From: Bacteroidota bacterium
GTDB lineage: Bacteria; Bacteroidota; Ignavibacteria; Ignavibacteriales; Ignavibacteriaceae
Reading direction: 5' to 3'
Length of the DNA: 17,328 bases
Assembly (NCBI GenBank): GCA_030706105.1
Contig: JAUZPC010000019.1
Location: 1 to 17,328, forward strand
Both the position numbers and the translations under genes were made by a program. Below, one piece after another: positions 7,517 to 15,190 of this stretch. Numbering within the stretch: the stretch's first letter is position 1; each line of letters starts with the position of its first letter. The notes under the pieces were generated by a model. It made no database searches and was not told the DNA's origin. It saw nothing but the letters and a program-made list of their open reading frames with translations.

Positions 7517-7879
7517 ATGTTAATTAATCTATCATATAACCCTTCTACATATTGGGAAAGCGTTCAACTTGAAGAAGCAAAGAACAGCTATGGAAGAATA
7601 ATAGATATTCCATTTCCTATTATATCTCCTACATCAAAATTGAAAGAAGTGAAGCAATTAGCAAAAGATTATCTTGAAAGGATTAAATCCATAATTGAAT
7701 TTTCAAAAGATACAAACAAGGCTGTACATATTATGGGTGAGCAGACTTTTACTTTTGTCCTTTTATGTAAATTGAAAGAGTTAAATATAAAAGCAGTATC
7801 GTCAACAACAGTAAAGGTACAAGATAAAAATCTTATAAACTCGAAATCTGAATTCGTGTTTTTTAGAGAATACTATTGA
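7517..7879 (+). CDS. Small conserved protein of unassigned function, Rossmann-like (120 aa)
   Basis: I cannot name this family with confidence. The protein is 120 residues and has no signal peptide or membrane segment. It starts with a hydrophobic strand plus LSYNPSTYW, has an IIDIPFP strand at about residues 28-34, a helix-rich middle (LKEVKQLAKDYLERI), then AVHIMGEQTFTF (about 69-80), a helix, IKAVSSTTVKV (about 92-102), and ends in the FVFFREYY tail. The beta/alpha alternation with a central GEQTFTF loop suggests a small Rossmann-like fold. From memory, similar sequences (N-terminal NxPSxYW, central HIMGE-TFTF, C-terminal FxxFREY) occur as stand-alone genes in Bacteroidota/Chlorobi-type genomes, some labelled CRISPR-associated; I could not verify this. 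It lies 40 bases after the MBL-fold gene and its 3' end overlaps the convergent kinase gene by 7 bp. AGGA at 7512-7515 is too close to the ATG to be an ideal ribosome site. Confidence 0.75.
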   Translation: MLINLSYNPSTYWESVQLEEAKNSYGRIIDIPFPIISPTSKLKEVKQLAKDYLERIKSIIEFSKDTNKAVHIMGEQTFTFVLLCKLKELNIKAVSSTTVKVQDKNLINSKSEFVFFREYY

Positions 7880-9000
7880 ACATTTTTAGGCAAACTGATA
7901 AAAAATGTTGTGCCTTCGTCAGGTATACTCTTAAACCATATTTTCCCATTGTGCTTTTCAACCATCTCTTTACAAAGGATTAGGCCCAAACCGGTTCCTT
8001 TTTCTTTATTTGTCCCAAGAGTAGAATAATTCACATCCAATTTGAACAATTTATCTTGGGCCTCATATGGAATACCTTGTCCCTGATCTTTTATATAGAT
8101 TACTGACTCTTTGAGTTCAGTATCGTCAAACCCAATTGTAATAGAACTTCCTGAATTGGAAAATTTAATAGCGTTGGAAATAATATTCCTGATAATAGTA
8201 TCAAGCATATTATTATCTGCATACACAACAGCCTGTTCAGGTGCTCTATTATCCAATGTAACGTTTTTCTGAGAAGCCTGCAGTTTCAGAAAATTACAAA
8301 TTTGATTTATCGATTGATATAAGTTAAAGGATTTAGGTACAAAATCGATTTTGCCTAATTGCATTCTGGACCATTGCAAGAGATTATCTAAAAGTTTATA
8401 AGTATCATTTGCAGTAATGTGTATTATATTTATATATTCCAACAGACTGGATTCTGAAAGCTCTTTAAAGTCGTCTTTGATAATTTCTGAAAAACCCAAT
8501 AAGGCAATAAATGGAGTCCTTAAATCATGAGCAATTATGGAAAAGAATTTATCCTTTGTGGCTACCAGACCCTCAAGCTCATGATTAGAAGCCACCAATT
8601 TCTTTTTTGTGAGTTGAAGCTCAATATGTGTATGAACTCTGGCCAATAGTTCATTATTATTAAATGGTTTTGTAACATAATCAACCGCTCCTAATTCAAA
8701 ACCCCTGATAATGTCCTCATTTTCAGTTTTTGCAGTCAGAAATAAAATAGGAATATCTTTAGTAAGCAGATCATTTTTTAATGCTTTGCATACTTCAAAG
8801 CCATCCATTCCCGGCATTTGCACATCAAGCAAAATTAGATCCGGTAATCTGGAGTGTGCAATAGAAATAGCTGCTTCGCCATTTGAAGCAATGGCGATTT
8901 GAAATCCTTCATTTTTGAAAATATTTCCTAAAACTTTAAGATTTTCAACTATGTCATCAACAAGTAGTATTAAAGGTTGTTTTTCTGAGTAATGTTTCAT
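7873..9000 (-). CDS. Response regulator-histidine kinase fusion (REC-HisKA-HATPase)
   Basis: A 375-aa soluble signalling protein. The N-terminal receiver domain (about residues 10-125) has the acidic pair D15-D16, phospho-acceptor D59 (LLDVQMPG), T89 and K111 (TKPF). A coiled-coil-like linker (about 126-150) leads to a HisKA domain with H158 in SIIAHDLRTPF. A HATPase domain follows, with an N-box around residues 270-282 (NAIKF), a DQGQGIP G1 box and a GTGLGL G2 box near 335-340. All catalytic residues are present, so it should autophosphorylate. It has no DNA-binding or other output domain, so its REC probably gates its own kinase. It starts 9 bases after the upstream sensor kinase and is surely co-transcribed with it. 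Its TAG stop lies inside the convergent 120-aa gene. The downstream target is not visible in the window. Confidence 0.94.
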   Translation of the reverse strand: MKHYSEKQPLILLVDDIVENLKVLGNIFKNEGFQIAIASNGEAAISIAHSRLPDLILLDVQMPGMDGFEVCKALKNDLLTKDIPILFLTAKTENEDIIRGFELGAVDYVTKPFNNNELLARVHTHIELQLTKKKLVASNHELEGLVATKDKFFSIIAHDLRTPFIALLGFSEIIKDDFKELSESSLLEYINIIHITANDTYKLLDNLLQWSRMQLGKIDFVPKSFNLYQSINQICNFLKLQASQKNVTLDNRAPEQAVVYADNNMLDTIIRNIISNAIKFSNSGSSITIGFDDTELKESVIYIKDQGQGIPYEAQDKLFKLDVNYSTLGTNKEKGTGLGLILCKEMVEKHNGKIWFKSIPDEGTTFFISLPKNVQ

Positions 9001-9009
9001 AATGTAAAG

Positions 9010-12000
9010 TTAAAATAAATCTGTAAAATTGGTTATCGCTGCATTTATTCTGTCATAGTTATATGAATCAGATTCAGTATACAGAAAATTACCATAATTA
9101 ACAAGACAGTCTATATTATTTTCCGTACCATAATTTTTTATTATATGAGCACAATTCTGTATTTCATCAATAATCATCCCGGTTTTTGCTTCCAACAACT
9201 TAGGTAGTATATTTTCTTTAATATCATTTTTTTTATCCGCAGGTATAGATAATTCTATTTTTAAAATATCAGTATGAGTTGTAATATCGCTATAATTAAT
9301 TGTAGAATCATTCATTTGAAGCTCATCGTATCTTACATCCTTGAAATAAATGATAAATCTGGACCCAACACCTTGCTGACTTTCTACAGTAATAGTACCG
9401 TTCATCATTTCTACCAGTCTTTTTGTAATTGTTAATCCAAGACCTGTACCGCCATATTTTCTTGTATTTTGGCCTTCTTGCTGCCTAAAGGCTTTAAAAA
9501 TGTTTTCAAATTCATTCTCGGCAATTCCTATACCGCTATCTTCAATTACAATAAACAGATCCAATAATTTGTTTTCTTTTAAAAACTGATCTATTATAAT
9601 TTTAACATATCCTTTGTTTGTAAACTTTATGGCATTTCCAACTAAATTTACTAATACTTGTCTTAATCTAATTTCATCTAATAAGACAGAATTTGCAAAA
9701 TTATTATTGTATTTAATTGATAAATTCAATTTCTTTTCATTTATTTTATAATTGAAGAAGTTAACTACTTCATTTACAATTTCGCTTAGTTTAAATACTG
9801 AATATGTAATATCTAACCTTCCTGCTTCAATTTTTGAAAGATCCAGTAAATCATTTACAATAGTTAATAAATTATTTCCGCCTTTTTCAATAGATTCGAT
9901 ATATTTAAGAGATTCTTGGTCTGTCATACTCCTTTTTAACAAATCTGAATATGCCAGAATGGAATTTAATGGTGTTCTAATCTCATGACTGATGTTTGCG
10001 ACGAACTCACTCTTAACTTTATTTGCCTGTTCAGCTTTATCCTTTGCATTTATAAGCTGAATATCCATCATTTTTCTATCAGTTATGTTTCTTGATAAGC
10101 CCTGATAACAAATTAAATTATTCTCTGAATCAAAGATAAGGTCAAGCTGAATCTCTACCCAAATAACAATACCGGATTTGCATACCTGCTTAAGCTCGCA
10201 AATAATACTTTTATTCTTTTTAAGGTAGCTGATATATTTTTGAAAATATTTTACAGAGACAGCCGGTAATAGTTTAGTAAAAGGTTCTCCTAAAAGCTCT
10301 TGTGGATAATATCCCAGCAAATGGAAGCAAGAAGGAGTTAAATAAATAAAATTCAAATCTCTATCTAATTGGAAAATAAGATCGCTTATCTTTTCTGTAA
10401 TAAATTTGTATTTTTCTTCACTTTGCTTTAACTTTTCTTCATCTAACTTACGTTTTGTTATGTCTCTAATGGAAACGACTAAGACATTATCTTTGCTTAG
10501 GTTTATTGATCGGGACAGCACTTCAACTGAAATTCTTGATCCGTCTTTTTTTATCAGAAATGTTTGTGGAGGTGTTGTATTATTGCCGGTTATTTTCAGT
10601 TCAAAATCAGGGCTGAAAAGGTTAGATACCTTTATACTCTTTACCTCTTTTCCGGAATACCCGGTTAATAATTCAAAATTATTGTTTACATCAACAATAG
10701 TATTATCCTGATATATGAAAATAGCTTCAAAAGAGGCATTACTTAATTGTTTAAATCTTATTTGATTCCTTTTAGTTATAATAATTAGTATTAACGAAAA
10801 AATAATGATAACTAAAAAAACAGAAATTATAATCTTTATATAGAATGAATCAGACTTGTTCTTTTCCAGCAGCCTATCAATTTCAGCCTGCTTTTCATAA
10901 GATTCTATTGCTGTTCTTACCTCAATGTTTTTCCCGGATAAATTCTCCTCAATAATTAATTTTGCAAGAGAATCAGTGATGCCTATATATTTAATAATTG
11001 AATCCGGTTTATTAATAAGAGCAAAATATTGGATGTATAAGTTATATGAATTCCTTTTTTCATTTAATAAATTAGATTGTTCTACCAGTTTGATCGTTTT
11101 TTTAATTGACTCTTCGGCTAATACTTTTTTATTCTGTTTAATATAGATACCGGAAATTTTATTATAGACATTTATGATATTCATAAAATCATTTATATCT
11201 GTAAATTGCTTTAATGCTAAATAATAATTATCAAGTGCCTGAGAATAAATATTTTTCTTAAGATACAGATCACCAAAATCATCATAAACTTTGCCTAAGT
11301 ATTTATTATCTTCAATGCGCCTATTCTTAATACTTAGCAAAATAGTCATGCTTGAATCTAGATACTTTTCAGCTAAAGCAAGTTTATTTAATTTAGTATA
11401 AACCGAACCTATATATTGTAATGAGTGGGCAATATAAAAAGGATTGTTACTCTTTTTCCGTAATTCTAACGCAATCTTGTAATATCGTAAAGCCTCATTA
11501 AAATTATTAAATTCCATTTCAATTAAGCCAAGGTTATTATTCATTACTGATAAGCCGTAATATTCTTTGGTCTCATTAAATAAGGCGGCAGCTTTTAAAT
11601 AATATTTCTTGGAAATTTCAAAAAGCTTTTGATGATAATATGCATTTGCTATTTCACCAAAATTATAGCCAATCGCATTTTTATCATTTAGTTCCGTCAG
11701 TACCTTGTAATTTAATAAATAGAACTCCATCGCAAAATAGTAGCTTCCCTGGTTAGAATATAGCCTGGCCAAAATGCTGTAAGTGTTTGACAGATTCCTC
11801 TTCGAGTCATTTGCTAAAAAAAGATCCTTAGCTTTTTGAAGATATTTTATACTCTCTAAGGGTTTTGTTACCGAAGTACTTTTTCCTAATTCAAAAAGGA
11901 TATTTGCATAATTAGTATCCTTACTATTTTGCAATTCATATTTATGAAGTTGCTTTTTAAGCGCATCGATATTTTCACTTTGGGCATAAATATTCTTAAG

Positions 12001-12066
12001 CGGGATTAAAAAAAGTGCTAAAATAAAACAAATTATCATTTTATTTTGAAATTTTATTTCTTTCAT
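9010..12066 (-). CDS. Membrane sensor histidine kinase, TPR-TM-PAS-PAS-HisKA-HATPase
   Basis: A 1018-aa sensor kinase. A signal peptide is visible (MKEIKFQNKMIICFILALF to about IYAQ, residues 1-29). Residues about 35-370 are helical tetratricopeptide-like repeats (for example ALRYYKIALELRKK and ALDNYYLALKQF), predicted periplasmic. One TM helix lies at about 410-431 and is followed by basic residues. PAS1 is at about 437-540 and PAS2 at about 550-665, each ending in an RDIT/RNIT-type motif. HisKA carries H694 (ANISHEIRTPLN). The HATPase has its N-box near 805-813 (NLVGNAIKF), G1 EDSGIGI and G2 GGTGLGL near 872. There is no receiver domain. A helical C-terminal tail (about 930-1018) contains CAHIIKN with H974. 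It heads the two-gene minus-strand operon and is divergent from ldcA. Its ligand is unknown; TPR ectodomains of this type may sense a partner protein or envelope state. Confidence 0.94.
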   Translation of the reverse strand: MKEIKFQNKMIICFILALFLIPLKNIYAQSENIDALKKQLHKYELQNSKDTNYANILFELGKSTSVTKPLESIKYLQKAKDLFLANDSKRNLSNTYSILARLYSNQGSYYFAMEFYLLNYKVLTELNDKNAIGYNFGEIANAYYHQKLFEISKKYYLKAAALFNETKEYYGLSVMNNNLGLIEMEFNNFNEALRYYKIALELRKKSNNPFYIAHSLQYIGSVYTKLNKLALAEKYLDSSMTILLSIKNRRIEDNKYLGKVYDDFGDLYLKKNIYSQALDNYYLALKQFTDINDFMNIINVYNKISGIYIKQNKKVLAEESIKKTIKLVEQSNLLNEKRNSYNLYIQYFALINKPDSIIKYIGITDSLAKLIIEENLSGKNIEVRTAIESYEKQAEIDRLLEKNKSDSFYIKIIISVFLVIIIFSLILIIITKRNQIRFKQLSNASFEAIFIYQDNTIVDVNNNFELLTGYSGKEVKSIKVSNLFSPDFELKITGNNTTPPQTFLIKKDGSRISVEVLSRSINLSKDNVLVVSIRDITKRKLDEEKLKQSEEKYKFITEKISDLIFQLDRDLNFIYLTPSCFHLLGYYPQELLGEPFTKLLPAVSVKYFQKYISYLKKNKSIICELKQVCKSGIVIWVEIQLDLIFDSENNLICYQGLSRNITDRKMMDIQLINAKDKAEQANKVKSEFVANISHEIRTPLNSILAYSDLLKRSMTDQESLKYIESIEKGGNNLLTIVNDLLDLSKIEAGRLDITYSVFKLSEIVNEVVNFFNYKINEKKLNLSIKYNNNFANSVLLDEIRLRQVLVNLVGNAIKFTNKGYVKIIIDQFLKENKLLDLFIVIEDSGIGIAENEFENIFKAFRQQEGQNTRKYGGTGLGLTITKRLVEMMNGTITVESQQGVGSRFIIYFKDVRYDELQMNDSTINYSDITTHTDILKIELSIPADKKNDIKENILPKLLEAKTGMIIDEIQNCAHIIKNYGTENNIDCLVNYGNFLYTESDSYNYDRINAAITNFTDLF

Positions 12067-12123
12067 TCTAAAGTGTTATTTTCCTATGCTCATTACTAAT
12101 TTGATATTATTTTTCTTTGTTAT

Positions 12124-12152
12124 TTGTAATTAAATATTTAAATTACTATAAG
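12124..12152 (+). promoter_or_regulatory. Candidate sigma-70-type promoter of ldcA with AT palindromes
   Basis: TTGTAA (12124-12129) and TATAAG (12147-12152) are 17 bp apart. They match the TTGACA/TATAAT consensus at 4 of 6 and 5 of 6 positions and lie 24 bp before ATG 12176. The perfect 12-bp palindrome TTAAATATTTAA (12130-12141) fills most of the spacer, and the 9-bp inverted repeat GTTAATAAC (12152-12160) lies at the expected transcription start. The 109-bp divergent region must also hold the promoter of the minus-strand sensor kinase, which I could not locate. All of this is AT-rich, so chance matches are likely. Confidence 0.35.
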
Positions 12153-12175
12153 TTAATAACTAATAAAAGAATAAA

Positions 12176-13117
12176 ATGAATACTATAAAGCCCCAAAGAT
12201 TAAGAAAAGGTGATTTAATTGGAATTATATCTCCGGCATCAGCTCCCGATGATTTAACAAGGATTGAAAAAGGAGTGCAATATTTAGAGAAACTGGGATA
12301 TAGGACATTGATAGGGAAAAATTCAAGTAACTATTATGGATATCTTGCCGGAACTGATGAGGAACGTGTCAGTGATTTGCATGATATGTTCAAAAATAAA
12401 GAGGTAAAAGCTATTTTTTGTACGCGCGGGGGGTATGGAACTCCAAGGCTATTAAGCAGAATAGATTATAGACTCATTAAAAAGAATCCAAAAATATTTG
12501 TTGGCTATAGTGATATAACTGCACTGCAATTGGCTTTTTACAAGAAATGTGGCTTGATTACTTTTGCCGGTCCTATGCTTGCAGTGGATTTTTATAATAA
12601 CGTAAGCAGTTTTACTGAAGAGTTCTTCTGGAGTCTGGTTACTTCAAATAAAAAACTTGGAAAAATCAAGCAGCCGGAGAATAAAAGTATTAAAAAATAT
12701 TTAAAGAATTCCGCTGAAGGAGTCGTTTTAGGCGGTAATTTAGCTTTAGTTACAAGTATAATGGGAACTGAATATTTCCCATCTTTCGAAAATAAAATTC
12801 TTATGATTGAAGAAGTTGGGGAATCACCTTATAGAGTTGACCGCCTGTTGAACCAATTAAAACTTGCCAAAGTGTTTGAAAAAGTTAATGGTGTGCTGGT
12901 GGGAGAATTTACAGATTGTGATGAAGAAGACAGTACAAAAAGATCATTAACCTTAGATCAGGTGTTTGATGATTATTTGAGTGGTCTAAATGTAAATGTA
13001 ACTTTGAATTTCCAACATGGACACATAAAAGATACAATTACCGTTCCTTTCGGCACCAAAATTAAAATAAATTCATTAAAAGAGAATATTGAATTCTTAG
13101 AGTCTGCCGTGGAATAA
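12176..13117 (+). CDS. ldcA: LD-carboxypeptidase (peptidase S66, LdcA/MccF family)
   Basis: A 313-aa serine carboxypeptidase of family S66 with no signal peptide, so cytosolic. LdcA trims the terminal D-Ala from murein tetrapeptides in peptidoglycan recycling. The family features are clear: RLRKGDLIGIISPASAP at the N-terminus, CTRGGYGTPRLL, nucleophile S112 in GYSDITAL, E212 in MIEEVGESPYRVDRLL, and a C-terminal FQHGHIKD with H283 (or H281) as the catalytic His. The order and spacing fit the Ser-Glu-His triad known from Pseudomonas LdcA. MccF-type self-immunity peptidases share the fold and cannot be fully excluded. The gene is divergent from the sensor kinase and is followed, 73 bp later, by the PorX operon. 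Confidence 0.9.
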   Translation: MNTIKPQRLRKGDLIGIISPASAPDDLTRIEKGVQYLEKLGYRTLIGKNSSNYYGYLAGTDEERVSDLHDMFKNKEVKAIFCTRGGYGTPRLLSRIDYRLIKKNPKIFVGYSDITALQLAFYKKCGLITFAGPMLAVDFYNNVSSFTEEFFWSLVTSNKKLGKIKQPENKSIKKYLKNSAEGVVLGGNLALVTSIMGTEYFPSFENKILMIEEVGESPYRVDRLLNQLKLAKVFEKVNGVLVGEFTDCDEEDSTKRSLTLDQVFDDYLSGLNVNVTLNFQHGHIKDTITVPFGTKIKINSLKENIEFLESAVE

Positions 13118-13158
13118 AAGGGGAAAGTTTGATTACCTTTTAATTATTCTAATTATAT

Positions 13159-13166
13159 TATATTTG
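13159..13166 (+). promoter_or_regulatory. Candidate Bacteroidota-type -7 box upstream of porX
   Basis: TATATTTG is an exact TAnnTTTG match 24 bp before the porX ATG. The best upstream TTTG (13128-13131) is 27 bp away, longer than the usual spacer of about 17-23, so the -33 element is not convincing. The alternative sigma-70 pairing TTGATT (13129-13134) with TATATT (13154-13159) has a 19-bp spacer. The gap between ldcA and porX (13118-13190) is the only place for an operon promoter. Confidence 0.35.
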
Positions 13167-13190
13167 TCAGATAAATAAAATGGATTTATA

Positions 13191-14759
13191 ATGAAACCGA
13201 AAAGAATTCTTTGGGTTGATGACGAAATAGATTTGTTAAGATCACATATTATTTTCCTTTCTGAAAAGGGATATGAAGTTGATACTGTAACAAATGGAGA
13301 AGATGCATTAAGTAATGTTAAAGAAAACATATATGATTTAATATTTCTGGACGAAATGATGCCTGGAATGGGTGGTCTGGCAACTCTGGGGCACATTAAG
13401 GATATCAATCCGAACATTCCTGTTGTAATGATTACTAAAAGCGAAGAAGAAACTTTAATGGATGAAGCTATTGGAGGAAAAATATCTGATTATTTAACCA
13501 AACCTGTTAATCCAAGTCAGGTGCTTTTAGTATGTAAAAAAATACTTGAGGGAAAAAGAATTAGCGGTCAATTTGCAGCAAAAGACTATCTGCAGGACTT
13601 TAATGAAATATCACAACAGCTATTAAATAATTTAGATTATTCAGAGTGGATTAATGTATATCAGAAGTTAGTAAATTGGGATATGGAATTAGATACTCAT
13701 CCGGATATAGGATTACGCCAGACATTAAATGATCAGAAGAAAGAAGCTAATAAAGAGTTTTCAAAATTTGTTGAGAAGAACTATAAGTTCTGGGTAAATA
13801 ACGAGAAAGATGAATATTCTCCTCCTTTATCACCAGGAATAGTAACCAGAAATGTTGAAAAGTACTTATCAGACAGCAACGCAAGTGTTTTCTTTTTTGT
13901 TATTGATTGCCTTAGACTTGATCAATGGCTTATTATGGAAAAACATCTTCTTGATTACTTCAAAATAGAAAAAGAGTATTATTATTCAATTCTGCCAACT
14001 GCCACACCTTATTCCAGGAATGCACTCTTTGCAGGTTTATATCCCAGCGAAATAGAAAAGAACTATCCAAATTTATGGACAAATGGTGACGATGATGAAA
14101 GAAGCATGAATAAATATGAAAAGGAATTACTTCAGGCACAATTGGACAGAAAGAGAATTAAGCTAAGAAACGATCTTAAATACATAAAAATAATTGATCC
14201 AGAAGTCGGAAGAAACTTTGAACAGAATATTTTATCATATCAAAACACTCAATTTACTGCTGTAGTTGTAAATTTTTTGGATATGATTGCACATGGCAGA
14301 TCAGATTCAGATATTCTAAAAGAAATAGCCCCGGACGAAGCCGCATACCGCTCATTAACAAATGCATGGTTTACACATTCCTCCTTACTGGCCACTTTTA
14401 AATTACTTTCAAAAATGAGTAATGCCAAGATAATTATAACCACAGATCACGGCAGCATTCGTTCTTTAAGAGGGGCAAAAGTACTTGGAGATAAAGAGGC
14501 TTCAACAAATTTAAGATTTAAATATGGCAGAAATCTAAAAGTAGATGAAAAAAATGCAATATTTATTAAAAATTTAGCTGATTATAAGTTACCCAAGCGA
14601 GGTGTTACAATCAGTTATATCATTGCAAAAGAAGATTATTATTTCGTTTACCCAACAGATTATCATAAATTTTTAACTTATTATAAAGATACTTTCCAAC
14701 ATGGAGGCATATCTATGGAAGAAATGATTCTTCCTGTTATTACCATGGAGCCTAAATAA
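13191..14759 (+). CDS. porX: PorX-type response regulator (REC + PglZ phosphodiesterase domain)
   Basis: A 522-aa cytosolic regulator. REC (about residues 4-122) has D10-D11, phospho-acceptor D54 (FLDEMMPGMGG), T82 and K104 (TKPVNP). A helical linker (about 123-220) joins it to a PglZ domain of the alkaline phosphatase superfamily. Likely metal/catalytic residues are D239 (VIDCLRLDQW), T272 (TATPYSRN), D364 and H368 (LDMIAHGRSD), D419 and H420 (TTDHGS) and H504 (FQHGGISMEEM). The full set appears intact, so it is probably an active metallo-phosphohydrolase. In Porphyromonas and Flavobacterium, PorX with the kinase PorY controls the type IX secretion system, and its PglZ domain cleaves oligonucleotides. 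A role in type IX secretion here is an inference by family. No PorY, por/gld or secretion gene is in the window. Its stop overlaps the tsaE start (TAATG). Confidence 0.93.
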   Translation: MKPKRILWVDDEIDLLRSHIIFLSEKGYEVDTVTNGEDALSNVKENIYDLIFLDEMMPGMGGLATLGHIKDINPNIPVVMITKSEEETLMDEAIGGKISDYLTKPVNPSQVLLVCKKILEGKRISGQFAAKDYLQDFNEISQQLLNNLDYSEWINVYQKLVNWDMELDTHPDIGLRQTLNDQKKEANKEFSKFVEKNYKFWVNNEKDEYSPPLSPGIVTRNVEKYLSDSNASVFFFVIDCLRLDQWLIMEKHLLDYFKIEKEYYYSILPTATPYSRNALFAGLYPSEIEKNYPNLWTNGDDDERSMNKYEKELLQAQLDRKRIKLRNDLKYIKIIDPEVGRNFEQNILSYQNTQFTAVVVNFLDMIAHGRSDSDILKEIAPDEAAYRSLTNAWFTHSSLLATFKLLSKMSNAKIIITTDHGSIRSLRGAKVLGDKEASTNLRFKYGRNLKVDEKNAIFIKNLADYKLPKRGVTISYIIAKEDYYFVYPTDYHKFLTYYKDTFQHGGISMEEMILPVITMEPK

Positions 14760-15190
14760 TGAATTTTCCGATCAAATTTATTTCGAATAATGAAAATGAT
14801 ACGAAAAATATAGCACTGGAATTAACTAAAATTCTAACAAATGGTGATATAGTTGTTTTAGATGGAGATTTGGGAGCAGGAAAGACATTTTTAGTTAAGC
14901 AATTTGCCAAGTTATTCAACTTGGAGAATGTGAACAGCCCAACATTTGCAATTGTTAATGTATATGATGGTGAAATTAAAATAAACCACTTCGATTTTTA
15001 TAGGATTGAAGAACAACGCGAATTACTTGATATAGGATTCAATGACTATATTAGTGATCAAGATGCCATTACTTTTATTGAGTGGGGAAGTCTTTACAGT
15101 GAATTATTACCTAATAAATGTTATATAATTAGTATTACGTTTGATGAAGAACTCAATAGGATATTTGAAATTAATAGAAGAGACAAATGA
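14759..15190 (+). CDS. tsaE: tRNA t6A37 biosynthesis ATPase TsaE
   Basis: A 143-aa P-loop ATPase that partners TsaB and TsaD in making threonylcarbamoyl-adenosine at position 37 of ANN-decoding tRNAs; it is essential in many bacteria. The Walker A motif GDLGAGKT lies at residues 36-43 with K42. Other family marks are the NSPTFAIVNVY switch region, HFDFYRI and FIEWGSL. The length is normal. The ATG overlaps the porX stop by one base and its TGA overlaps the tsaB ATG (ATGA), so translation is coupled on both sides. The neighbouring tsaB supports the assignment. tsaD is not in this window. Confidence 0.96.
   Translation: MNFPIKFISNNENDTKNIALELTKILTNGDIVVLDGDLGAGKTFLVKQFAKLFNLENVNSPTFAIVNVYDGEIKINHFDFYRIEEQRELLDIGFNDYISDQDAITFIEWGSLYSELLPNKCYIISITFDEELNRIFEINRRDK

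Noticed and set aside
7517..12066. A defence island or CRISPR-linked system around the 120-aa gene and PglZ-containing porX
   Set aside because: There are no repeat-spacer arrays, Cas genes, or Pgl/BREX partners (methyltransferase, PglX, BrxC). The PglZ domain is fused to REC as in PorX, not a BREX PglZ.
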